Assembly (NCBI GenBank): GCA_026129095.1
Contig: JAHCIT010000005.1
Location: 1 to 64,000 of the forward strand
Reading direction: 5' to 3'
Source of the DNA: Deltaproteobacteria bacterium
GTDB lineage: Bacteria; JAGRBM01; JAHCIT01
Length of the DNA: 64,000 nucleotides
A model generated the notes under the pieces. The model was not told the origin of the DNA. It did not search any database and saw nothing but the letters and a program-made list of their open reading frames with translations. Below are positions 1 to 7,585 of the stretch, piece after piece (within the stretch, counting starts at the first letter, position 1; each line of letters opens with the position of its first letter). Position numbers and translations under genes: made by a program.

Positions 1-28
1 TGGCCATTTACTCTTCACAATATAGTCG

Positions 29-59
29 TTGACAAACTTTAAAGTAAAGTGTTTACTAT
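29..59 (+). promoter_or_regulatory. Sigma-70-like promoter of the first cluster
   Basis: A perfect -35 hexamer TTGACA (29-34) is followed after 17 bases by TTTACT (52-57), or after 19 bases by TACTAT (54-59). It lies about 85 bases before the first start codon in an AT-rich stretch. I infer that it drives the co-directional genes from 141 to 5123. No transcript end is known. Confidence 0.55.
43..57. promoter_or_regulatory. Inverted repeat overlapping the -10 (putative operator)
   Basis: AGTAAA-GTG-TTTACT is a perfect 6-3-6 inverted repeat lying exactly on the proposed -10 element, where a bound repressor would block polymerase. A perfect 10-base palindrome (ACTTTAAAGT, 36-45) overlaps its left arm. 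No regulator gene lies nearby in the window, so the regulator may be encoded to the left. Confidence 0.4.
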
Positions 60-62
60 GCT

Positions 63-77
63 TTAGCGATACGCTAA
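63..77. promoter_or_regulatory. Second inverted repeat downstream of the promoter (putative operator)
   Basis: TTAGCG-ATA-CGCTAA is a second perfect 6-3-6 inverted repeat, 5 bases after the first and near the expected transcription start. Its geometry matches the first but its sequence differs, so it could bind a different regulator or act in the leader RNA. The function is inferred from position only. Confidence 0.35.
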
Positions 78-140
78 GACTAGCAACGTAAAAGGTAAGG
101 CCTTCGATACAGCCACATACCTAGTCAAAGGAGATTTTCA

Positions 141-1073
141 ATGAATCAGACGGTTCAACGCGCGACGCAAGAACAGCTCACCAAGGTCGACACGAGCGAT
201 AACATTTACAAGGTGGACCTTTGGCTAAAGAGCGCCCCTCAGGGTTACCTTCAAAAGACGCGCTATGGAAAATATGAGGATTGGCCTATCGAAGAAAATC
301 CTCTCCTTTTCCAAGACGGAGATCTGCGTGACCAGCAGCTGATGATGCTGGCGCACTTCGTTGTGGGTGAAAGGGCGGCGCTTTTCTCGGCAGCTGGCTG
401 CATCCCACGGGAGCCCGATCATGCTGCTCGGGGCTTCCTTTCGACTCAGACCGCGGACGAGGGCCGTCATGTGGAAGTATTCTCACAGCGGCTGTTTGAC
501 CTTGGCGTGCGCAAGGATCAGTTCGAGAGTTTTCTCGATACTTGGACGAACCCGCACCTCAAGAACTTCTGCCTGGCGCTGGACGATCTGGTGAAGAACG
601 GGGATTACGTTGCCGCCATTGTCGGCAATAACATTATCCTGGAAGGTCTCGCTTTCAGCGTTTTCGAGTTCTCCAGAGGGATGAGCAAGTTTAGCGATCC
701 CGTGGGTGAACAGGTGCTCTGCGGCGTGATCGCTGATGAACGCCGGCATGTGGGATTTGGCGAAAACCATCTGGCAAAGCTGATCGCCCGTTATCCGGAA
801 AGCCGTGCAAAAGTTCAGGCCGCACAGAAAGAGTTGACAGGTTTCATGTTCGCAAGTTTCAAGAGCATGCTGAAAACTTTTGGCCGGACGATGGAGCGGA
901 CGATCGGGGAGTACAAGGAGGTGCTCGGGGATTTCGAGCCTTACCCTGGAATTAAGCTGTCGCAGGCCAAAGCGGATACCTTGATGGATGCTATGTGGAA
1001 TAAAATGGAAGGTGAATTCAAAGGCCGGCTCCATCGGCTCGGTGTCGAGTATCAAGAACCCTACGCAAGCTGA
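141..1073 (+). CDS. Ferritin-like di-iron oxygenase (R2-like/VlmB-like)
   Basis: The 310-aa protein shows the four-helix di-iron carboxylate ligand pattern: E77, E107-x2-H110, about E168 and E200-x2-H203, the last in an ADERRH motif. That spacing is typical of ribonucleotide-reductase R2-like and N-oxygenase/ligand-oxidase families, which activate O2 to hydroxylate or desaturate substrates. There is no signal peptide, so it is probably cytosolic. The start follows AAGGAG (127-132) with 8 bases spacing. It is the first gene of a unit continuing with UbiB, COQ4 and another di-iron protein. A COQ7-like hydroxylase role is possible by context, but the sequence is not COQ7-like in length. The substrate is unknown. 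Confidence 0.75.
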   Translation: MNQTVQRATQEQLTKVDTSDNIYKVDLWLKSAPQGYLQKTRYGKYEDWPIEENPLLFQDGDLRDQQLMMLAHFVVGERAALFSAAGCIPREPDHAARGFLSTQTADEGRHVEVFSQRLFDLGVRKDQFESFLDTWTNPHLKNFCLALDDLVKNGDYVAAIVGNNIILEGLAFSVFEFSRGMSKFSDPVGEQVLCGVIADERRHVGFGENHLAKLIARYPESRAKVQAAQKELTGFMFASFKSMLKTFGRTMERTIGEYKEVLGDFEPYPGIKLSQAKADTLMDAMWNKMEGEFKGRLHRLGVEYQEPYAS

Positions 1074-1215
1074 GTGGCGGCATATTTTGGTCCTGGAGGC
1101 GGCCGGGCTCGGACACTACTGTTTCTTCGGAAAGCTTCCTGAAGGCCTTTGGTGCATTCCGCGCCGTCTCACATGAGGCAGTGCCATGGTTTGATATCCA
1201 TAGCTTGGAGACCAG

Positions 1216-3435
1216 ATGAGCAAGTTCCAGAAGGGCCCGAACGTAGAAGACTGGGAACCCGGCAGAAACAAACCGGTTGATGCGCCGCCGGACGATCGGG
1301 AGAGCGTCCCGCCGGTGAGAGTCGTATCCGTAGGTAGAACCTCTGGAGTTTCGGGAGCGTGGAGGCCCAAGCCGCTCAAGATCCCGCCCCCTTCGCGGAT
1401 ACCCACTCATGTGGGTGATGCGCCAACAGCGCCGGAGATAGACATCGAGGGCACAGTCGAGCACCGGGCATTTGACGGTCCGTTACCGATCGACCGGTCG
1501 AAGTGGCAGACATCGGTCTCCGAAAAGGAAGAAGTCGCGGGCAGGATGCGGGTGGAGGCGCCACCGGCGCCGCCGAAAATGGTGCCTCGTCCCGAGGTCG
1601 AACCGGCTGTGGAAGTAGCCGCACCGGCGGACACGGCCGAAACAGGCCGCCGCGAGCCACATGATCACGAGGAAGAGATCATTATCGAGCAGAAGCGGCC
1701 TATTGCGGGAAAAGCCAGCAAGTACGGCCAACTTTGCGATCCGGATGCCTTGTCGGTGCTCGAAAAGCCGAACTACTCGGGAATTCCTGCCGATCCTGAA
1801 ATAAAGATTCCCCGGAATCTCCGGCCGAACCCGGCGAGGCTCTCGGAAATCCTCGGCACTCTGGCGAAGCATGGGATATTCATGCAGGTCGAACGGATGC
1901 TCGATCACCCGAAGGACCGAGCCTTTGCCCGGCGGTTACGAATGGCGTTCGAGGAACTCGGGCCCACGTTTATCAAGCTGGGGCAGATGATTGCTTCAAG
2001 TCCGGGGATATTCCCCGAAACGATATCCGACGAATTCCTCAAGTGCCTCGACAGGGTCCCTCCGTTCCCATATTCCGAAGTAAAGAGAATCCTCCGGGAA
2101 GAACTGGGAGACGACTATAAGTCCAGGTTCCGAAATATCGACGTCAAACCCATCGCCGCTGCCAGCATCGCGCAGGTTCATTTCGCGGAACTGGCGGACG
2201 GAACGCCAGTGGTAATTAAAGTACAGCGGCCGGGCATCAAGGCGGTTGTCGAACGTGACGTCGGCATCTTGTTCCTGATCGCCAAGATGCTGGTCCGGTT
2301 TTTCAGGAACGCCCACCTGGCAAGTCCCGTGGACGTCGTATCGGACTTCAACATAACGCTTCATGAAGAACTCGATTTCCGTCTTGAAGCGAACAGCATG
2401 GAAAAGTTTAACGCCGTGTTCGCGTCGGCGGGGAATAAAAGAATCTACGCGGCGAAGGTCCACCGCGAACATTCGACCAGGCGTGTGCTTGTAATGGAGC
2501 GGCTGTCCGGGGCCCGAGTCGATGATATAAAGGGCATCCGCAAGCTTGGAGCCGATCCGGAAGACGCACTCCGCCTTGGTGTTAAGGCTGTGCTCAGGAC
2601 CATGATGCTCCACGGTTTCTTCCATGGGGACGTGCATGCTGGAAATCTGCTCATCACGCCCGATAACGGGGTCCACTTTATGGATTTCGGCATCGTCGGT
2701 CGTCAATCCGTGGAGAAGAGCAAGCTGATGACGCACCTGCTCGTTTCCATGATGGCGGGTACTTACGAAAATCTGTCTGACGTTCTTATCAAGCTTGGAT
2801 CTGCCCCCGAAAATGTCAATCGTTCGGGGCTGACGAGTGACATCAAGAATCTAATGAGAGAATTTAAAGACTCGCCGCTGGGTGAAATTAACTTTGGCGA
2901 TCTTCTGACCTCGATCGTGCAGGCCGCGGTGAAGAACAACGTGAGGCTGCCGAGGGAATTCATTCTCCTGGTGAAACAGATGGTCTATTTCGACCGTTAT
3001 GCACATCTGCTGGCGCCCGATCTGAACATATTTGAGGATCGTTTCCTGATCGACTTCCTCTGGCGGGATCCGCAGGGACGAGAGCGGTATCCGCAGATGC
3101 AGATGATCGGGATGTTACAGAACGTGAGATCCGTCAAAGACCTGCGGAATAACAAACAGCGTTCGTTCAACGAGCTGCCGGAACGGTATCGTGGCCGGTA
3201 CCGCTATATGGATGGCACGCCAATTACTCCAAACGAATTGCAATGCGTAGTATGCAACATTGTCATTATCGCAAAACGCCCGTTCCAGGCTGGCGACCGT
3301 GCTTTTTGCCAACCGTGCGGAACGAAGATGGTGGTGATTGAGAAAGACGGCAAACTTACCGCCGAACCTATTTATTCACCAGATGCCCAAGCGGTGTTCC
3401 AGGTTACGGAAAACCTGCAGGATTTTGCCCAATAA
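1216..3435 (+). CDS. UbiB/ABC1 (AarF) atypical kinase with N-terminal extension and C-terminal zinc ribbon
   Basis: The 739-aa protein is longer than usual UbiB/COQ8 proteins (about 450-550 aa). Residues 1-185 are low-complexity, rich in Pro, Glu and Arg, and probably disordered. The family core follows: a KxGQ-type motif (FIKLGQ, near 252), the Ala-rich nucleotide loop (AAASIAQVH, near 315), a Lys at about 335, HGDVHAGN (near 472) and MDFG. The C-terminus has two CxxC pairs about 22 residues apart (CVVC and CQPC, near 677-701), a likely zinc ribbon. COQ8/UbiB proteins are ATPases that help extract or present lipid intermediates to membrane hydroxylases. A COQ4 homologue follows 29 bases later, supporting such a role. 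No terminal TM helix like that of UbiB is seen. Confidence 0.85.
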   Translation: MSKFQKGPNVEDWEPGRNKPVDAPPDDRESVPPVRVVSVGRTSGVSGAWRPKPLKIPPPSRIPTHVGDAPTAPEIDIEGTVEHRAFDGPLPIDRSKWQTSVSEKEEVAGRMRVEAPPAPPKMVPRPEVEPAVEVAAPADTAETGRREPHDHEEEIIIEQKRPIAGKASKYGQLCDPDALSVLEKPNYSGIPADPEIKIPRNLRPNPARLSEILGTLAKHGIFMQVERMLDHPKDRAFARRLRMAFEELGPTFIKLGQMIASSPGIFPETISDEFLKCLDRVPPFPYSEVKRILREELGDDYKSRFRNIDVKPIAAASIAQVHFAELADGTPVVIKVQRPGIKAVVERDVGILFLIAKMLVRFFRNAHLASPVDVVSDFNITLHEELDFRLEANSMEKFNAVFASAGNKRIYAAKVHREHSTRRVLVMERLSGARVDDIKGIRKLGADPEDALRLGVKAVLRTMMLHGFFHGDVHAGNLLITPDNGVHFMDFGIVGRQSVEKSKLMTHLLVSMMAGTYENLSDVLIKLGSAPENVNRSGLTSDIKNLMREFKDSPLGEINFGDLLTSIVQAAVKNNVRLPREFILLVKQMVYFDRYAHLLAPDLNIFEDRFLIDFLWRDPQGRERYPQMQMIGMLQNVRSVKDLRNNKQRSFNELPERYRGRYRYMDGTPITPNELQCVVCNIVIIAKRPFQAGDRAFCQPCGTKMVVIEKDGKLTAEPIYSPDAQAVFQVTENLQDFAQ

Positions 3436-3464
3436 TTGATAATAAAAATAGAGGAGCGACAAAG

Positions 3465-4190
3465 ATGAAAAGTCAAAATCCATATGCTCTCCGACCTTTT
3501 CAGGCCTTGGACGCGGTCCATAAGGGAATCCAGAATCCTGACGACACAAAGCAGGCCGCCCGGATGGTTGAGGCAGTTCAGGGGCGAGCGCCGCTGCGGA
3601 TGCTCCGGCGGGTTCGGAGGAATCCTCTGGGACGGAAACTCCTTGCGGAAAAGCCGGATCTCCTTGCCGCACTCCAAGACGCCCAGTGGCTCGCCTCTCT
3701 TCCCGAGGGGACGCTAGGCAGGAGTTATTACGAATTTTGCCGCCGGGAAAAGCTGACGCCCGGAGGGCTATACAAAGCGGTTGAGGATGGATTTGACCGG
3801 GAACGGTTTGAGATGCTTGGCGAAGATGAAAAATTTCTCCAGATGTGGATGCGGGATACTCACGATCTATTCCACGTCGTCACCGGCTACCAGACTGATC
3901 TACTCGGCGAAATAAGCGTGCTGGCGTTCAGTGCGGTCCAGACCCGCAACCCGGGCGTTTGGTTCATGGTTCTGGCTGGAGCGTGCATTCTGGCCCAGCG
4001 GCGAATGATCAACCCGACGCTATTGATGGGGGCCCTTCGGATGGGTATTCGGGCACGAAACGTGGTTGTTACGGACTGGAAAGGTATGCTGTCACTGCCG
4101 CTTGAAGAGGTAAGAAACCGTCTGAACATAACTCCGGCCCCCGCATACGTACCGCTGTATACGAGTCTCGTCCGGATGGAAGTGGCCTGA
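3465..4190 (+). CDS. COQ4 family protein
   Basis: This 241-aa protein contains the signature HDxxH-x11-E exactly: H133, D134, H137 and E149. In COQ4 this motif binds a divalent metal, and COQ4 has been linked to oxidative decarboxylation of the coenzyme Q head group at C1 and to organising the COQ complex. The start follows GAGGAG (3451-3456). It lies between UbiB and a ferritin-like gene, with no other ring-modification gene in the window. That suggests a COQ4 paralogue recruited to a non-ubiquinone or modified-quinone substrate. The family call is firm; the substrate is inference. Confidence 0.88.
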   Translation: MKSQNPYALRPFQALDAVHKGIQNPDDTKQAARMVEAVQGRAPLRMLRRVRRNPLGRKLLAEKPDLLAALQDAQWLASLPEGTLGRSYYEFCRREKLTPGGLYKAVEDGFDRERFEMLGEDEKFLQMWMRDTHDLFHVVTGYQTDLLGEISVLAFSAVQTRNPGVWFMVLAGACILAQRRMINPTLLMGALRMGIRARNVVVTDWKGMLSLPLEEVRNRLNITPAPAYVPLYTSLVRMEVA

Positions 4191-4235
4191 TATCTGTTCA
4201 CAAGAGGACTCACTCTTCCTAGCAGGAGTTACTAT

Positions 4236-5123
4236 ATGAATGTAAATATCGAACATCTGCTAGATCTTTCGAAAAAAGGACAGTGGTCGGTGAAGGACTA
4301 TGACTGGGCTACGCCGATCCGCGATACCGACGATCTCGGGCCGCGTGAACGCAGGATGCTGGGTCTAGTCTTCCTTTTCACGGCCGGTGTGGAGAAGTTG
4401 GGAGCCGAGGCATTTCGGATCAATGCCAAGAATACCCGGGATTCCGACGTACGGGAATTGTTCGAAATCATAGCCAGTGACGAAGACCGTCATGCCGCTG
4501 CGGAAACGCTTCTGGCAGAGCGATTGGGTGTCGAGTGGGAGGACCTTTCCCCTTTGATCAGGATGGCTTTCAAGAAGCTATCCCGTGATTTACGGCAGAT
4601 GCAAGATTGTCCCTCCCGTGCCTCCCGGGTTTTCCACGAGATCGTCGGAACCCAGATCATTCTGTTCGAACTTGCTCTGGACGCACTCTGGAGTCCGACG
4701 ATCAAGGAAATGATGCGGGATCCGTTCCAGGATGAAATAATCCGCCTGATTGATCGGGATGAGTCGCGCCATCTCGCAATGGATTACTGGCTTCTGGATC
4801 AGAAGGGCTTGGGGTATCACCGGGCGAATCTTAGTCCCGCCGGGATTCTGCTGAACCTGCCTATTCGATTGCCGTCCGCGCTCCTTGGCGGGACGGCATT
4901 TCTCACATTTTTCTGGAAAATGAGAAGCTTGAATATAAATTCGGCTCGCTTCCAGGACTACTGGGACCGGGTGATTGATATCCCCACAAAGGCACCAAAT
5001 GCCCGATGTTTCCCCGTGCACCGGAATACGGTCGAAATACTCCAGCAAACCATCGATTTCCTCAGTGGCCATGACTATTTATTTCGCGGTTTCATGCTCG
5101 GCGTGACTGGCCGGCTGGTCTAG
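4236..5123 (+). CDS. Ferritin-like di-iron protein, second type
   Basis: The 295-aa protein has ferritin-superfamily helices with GVEKLGAEAF (near 51-60), E83-x2-H86 (SDEDRH), a helix with E135/E145, and E176-x2-H179 (RDESRH). These could supply a di-iron site as in COQ7, rubrerythrin or desaturase-like proteins. It is not similar in sequence to the first gene, so the two are not a recent duplication. Residues about 205-230 are hydrophobic, suggesting membrane contact. The start follows AGGAG (4222-4226). It is the last gene before a 290-base gap holding an IS21-type end. A hydroxylase acting with COQ4 and UbiB is plausible but unproven. Confidence 0.65.
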   Translation: MNVNIEHLLDLSKKGQWSVKDYDWATPIRDTDDLGPRERRMLGLVFLFTAGVEKLGAEAFRINAKNTRDSDVRELFEIIASDEDRHAAAETLLAERLGVEWEDLSPLIRMAFKKLSRDLRQMQDCPSRASRVFHEIVGTQIILFELALDALWSPTIKEMMRDPFQDEIIRLIDRDESRHLAMDYWLLDQKGLGYHRANLSPAGILLNLPIRLPSALLGGTAFLTFFWKMRSLNINSARFQDYWDRVIDIPTKAPNARCFPVHRNTVEILQQTIDFLSGHDYLFRGFMLGVTGRLV

Positions 5124-5133
5124 TGACCTCAAA

Positions 5134-5200
5134 CCCGGTCACCGGAATCCACATTTAACCACTGCCCGGGTGGTACATTTTTACTCCGCCCTGCCGGTAT
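5134..5200 (-). repeat. Solitary IS21-type terminal repeat
   Basis: These 66-67 bases match the reverse complement of 15405-15471 over their whole length with about 10-12 differences and one indel. They share ACCGGAATCCACATT and ACTCCGCCCTGCCGGTA. The partner copy is the downstream end of the IS21 remnant at 15.4 kb. No transposase lies here, so this is a solo end left by deletion or recombination. Confidence 0.7.
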
Positions 5201-5305
5201 ACTATTAGTCCGACATTGGCGCAGGTCATATAACTCGTTGTAATTATTAGTTATGTTAGTATATTTAATAATATGCTATAAAATATACTTAATGCACTCT
5301 TCTCA

Positions 5306-5336
5306 TTGACAGGCTGAAGCTATTAAGACATATATA
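5306..5336 (+). promoter_or_regulatory. Putative promoter of the second transcription unit
   Basis: TTGACA (5306-5311) precedes TATATA (5331-5336) with a 19-base spacer, or CATATA with 17. It lies in a very AT-rich stretch about 75 bases before the next start codon. Just upstream, AGTATATTT (5258-5266) and AAATATACT (5281-5289) form an inverted repeat that may be a regulator site. Confidence 0.45.
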
Positions 5337-5411
5337 TCTTTATCAGTTTGGTGGGGTCGGCAAAGGTAAATTTGCCCTGAGTCAATCACTCAACATAAGA
5401 GGACAAAAAAC

Positions 5412-6275
5412 ATGGAAGTGAAGCCTATATCTATTGATCGCCATCCTCGGCGTTCACTGCGCAAAACACACGATATCCCAATCCGTAAATTTGACTTCCC
5501 TATCAAGCGGGAAGGGGATTATGCCTTTCCCGACCGTCCTGCAGAATCGCACTTTCTGCACATCCTGTCTCTGTTTTTCCCGGAGGGAGAGCGCTTCTTC
5601 GTCGACTCGGTGATGAATTACCGCGATCAGATCAAGGACGAGAAGCTTCGCCAGCAGATTCGAGGTTTTGCCGGGCAAGAGGCCCAGCACGCAAAGCAGC
5701 ACGCGAAATACAATGACAGAATTGCCAAGCCGCGAATTCGGACGGATTGGCTGGATCCCGTTCAGGATGTACTGTTCAAACTCGCACGGAAGCTGCCCAA
5801 AAAGGTCCAGCTTGCGGCGACAGTCGGTGCCGAACACTTTACGGCGCTTCTGGCCGACAAGGTCCTTCGACACCCGGAGATCGTCAAAGGTTCCAATCCA
5901 GATCATCAGGCCTTGTGGATGTGGCACGCGGCAGAGGAAACCGAACATAAAGCGGTTGCTTTCGACGTCTATCGGGCAATCGGTGGTGGCTATGTAATTC
6001 GTGTGGCCACAATGACAGCGCTATCAACAGCTCTGGTGCCCGGCATCGCGGGAATGATGATCTATTTCATGGCGGCGGACGAGAAGCTGTTCTCTTTTAA
6101 AGACTGGCGCTCTTTTGGGCAATGGGCTTTCGGGGAGGGCGGAATGTTCTCGGATTTTGTGGGCCCTTTTGTCGCTTTCTACCGGCCGGGTTTTCATCCT
6201 TGGCAACAGGATAACTCTGCCCTCTTGGAGAAATGGAAAGGGCTGCAGGGCAATCAGACGTCGGCCCAGGCATGA
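5412..6275 (+). CDS. PF10118/COG3687-type predicted metal-dependent hydrolase (ferritin-like)
   Basis: The 287-aa protein matches the 'predicted metal-dependent hydrolase' family by its N-terminal DIPIRKFDFP and FFPEGERFF region and by E90-A-Q-H93. Candidate metal ligands are E60, E90-x2-H93, E141 and E176-x2-H179. This is a di-iron-like pattern, so it may really be an oxygenase-type four-helix protein rather than a hydrolase. Residues about 200-225 are hydrophobic. The family often occurs beside flavin monooxygenases and SDRs, as here. The start follows AGAGGA. It opens the second unit of the cluster. The biochemical activity is unknown. Confidence 0.75.
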   Translation: MEVKPISIDRHPRRSLRKTHDIPIRKFDFPIKREGDYAFPDRPAESHFLHILSLFFPEGERFFVDSVMNYRDQIKDEKLRQQIRGFAGQEAQHAKQHAKYNDRIAKPRIRTDWLDPVQDVLFKLARKLPKKVQLAATVGAEHFTALLADKVLRHPEIVKGSNPDHQALWMWHAAEETEHKAVAFDVYRAIGGGYVIRVATMTALSTALVPGIAGMMIYFMAADEKLFSFKDWRSFGQWAFGEGGMFSDFVGPFVAFYRPGFHPWQQDNSALLEKWKGLQGNQTSAQA

Positions 6276-6362
6276 ATTCCCCCAATATTGGACGGCGAAT
6301 AACTTATGCAGTGGAGGCGATTTTGACACAATCCACGGCAGTATTTAGGGAGCTGAATTATC

Positions 6363-7430
6363 ATGGCGACCACAAAGAAGAATGGTAGCTCAAAACAGCC
6401 GGTGGCCGGAAGTCGCCGGAAGGACGGCTTGGTGCATGCTTCTCCCCGTACCGTAGCCGTCACGGGGTCGTCGGGCAGCCTCGGTGAGGCGGTCATAGAT
6501 CAACTGCTCCGGAGTTTTCCAAAGGTTAAGGTCGTCGCTCTCGATATTGCGCAGCCGCATAGGAATCACGAACCGGAACGATTCAAGTTTATCAAGAGAG
6601 ATGTACGTGACGTGACCCTACAGAAAACTCTAAAGGGCGTGGACGCCGTTATTCATCTTGCATTTATCGTGGACAAGACCGGCGGTCTTACGCCGAAGGA
6701 GATCGAATCTATCAACCTGGATGGTACCCGGAATGTATTCCTGTCGGGGGCGGCAGCCGGGGTAAAGCAGTTCGTCTACGCGTCTTCAGTGGCTGCTTAC
6801 GGGATGCACGCCGATGTAGCGGGCGAACTTCTCACCGAAGAAGCACCGCTTCGCGGGAATCCGGACTTCTTCTACTCGGATCACAAGGCGCGGGTGGAGA
6901 AATGGATCGACGGTTTTGAGAAAGACCGCCCCGGGATTCGTGTCGCACGGCTGCGGCCGTCGATATTCTTAGGTGAGCGTTCCCCGACACGGCCCGTCCG
7001 AATGCTGGCCTATACACCAGTTATACCGTCCATCCGGGGTTTCGATCACGTACGGTTTCAAATCGCCCATGAAGAAGATATCGCCGACGCGTTTTGCGTC
7101 GCTTTCGCTAGCAACGCCCATGGTGCGTTCAATTTAGCCGCTGAAGGAACGCTTAGTCTGCCGGAGATAGCCGCCGAGATGGGCAAGTGGACCTTCCCGC
7201 TTCCGAAGTCGGTTCTCACGATTGGTGCCGTCGCCTACCGTCTCGGCCTTTCACCATGGGACCCGGACTGGCTGATCAAGGCGTCAAGGGCGAATGTCGC
7301 CATGTCCACGGAAAAGGCTCTTAAGGATCTCGGATGGAATCCTCGTTATCGCACGGCTGGTGATGTGCTCCGGGCCGTAGTCGGTGGGAGGCGCACTCCC
7401 CCACAGCCTGTGAAGCTGGCTCAGGCATAA
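6363..7430 (+). CDS. NAD(P)-dependent epimerase/dehydratase-type SDR
   Basis: This is a 355-aa extended SDR. After about 28 basic residues comes the Rossmann motif VTGSSGSLGEAV (TGxxGxxG), then RDVRD (cofactor-side Asp), an ASSVAAYG strand and the catalytic YSDHK (YxxxK). Extended SDRs oxidise or reduce hydroxyl groups on sugars, sterols or lipids. The neighbours point to a lipid or terpenoid substrate rather than a nucleotide sugar. The start follows GGGAG (6349-6353), 87 bases after the previous gene, so co-transcription is likely. The basic N-terminal extension is unusual and could be a membrane-surface anchor or an over-called start. Confidence 0.82.
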   Translation: MATTKKNGSSKQPVAGSRRKDGLVHASPRTVAVTGSSGSLGEAVIDQLLRSFPKVKVVALDIAQPHRNHEPERFKFIKRDVRDVTLQKTLKGVDAVIHLAFIVDKTGGLTPKEIESINLDGTRNVFLSGAAAGVKQFVYASSVAAYGMHADVAGELLTEEAPLRGNPDFFYSDHKARVEKWIDGFEKDRPGIRVARLRPSIFLGERSPTRPVRMLAYTPVIPSIRGFDHVRFQIAHEEDIADAFCVAFASNAHGAFNLAAEGTLSLPEIAAEMGKWTFPLPKSVLTIGAVAYRLGLSPWDPDWLIKASRANVAMSTEKALKDLGWNPRYRTAGDVLRAVVGGRRTPPQPVKLAQA

Positions 7431-7585
7431 ACGCGTAGGATAACCAACTGTTATCTGTAGGTCTTTGACTCATAAGTCTGTCGTGCGCCGTGGCTCAATT
7501 CTACCTATCGGATATTCGATTCCGGTGTTCACTGAAGACCTAACCGGCATGCGTCCGTGAAGAAGAAATCTGGAAGAAAGAGTCT

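Noticed and set aside
1216-4190. Standard ubiquinone biosynthesis operon
   Set aside because: COQ4 and UbiB are present but no ubiA, ubiE, ubiG, ubiD or flavin hydroxylase genes occur nearby; the neighbours are lipid/ketone-oxidising enzymes.
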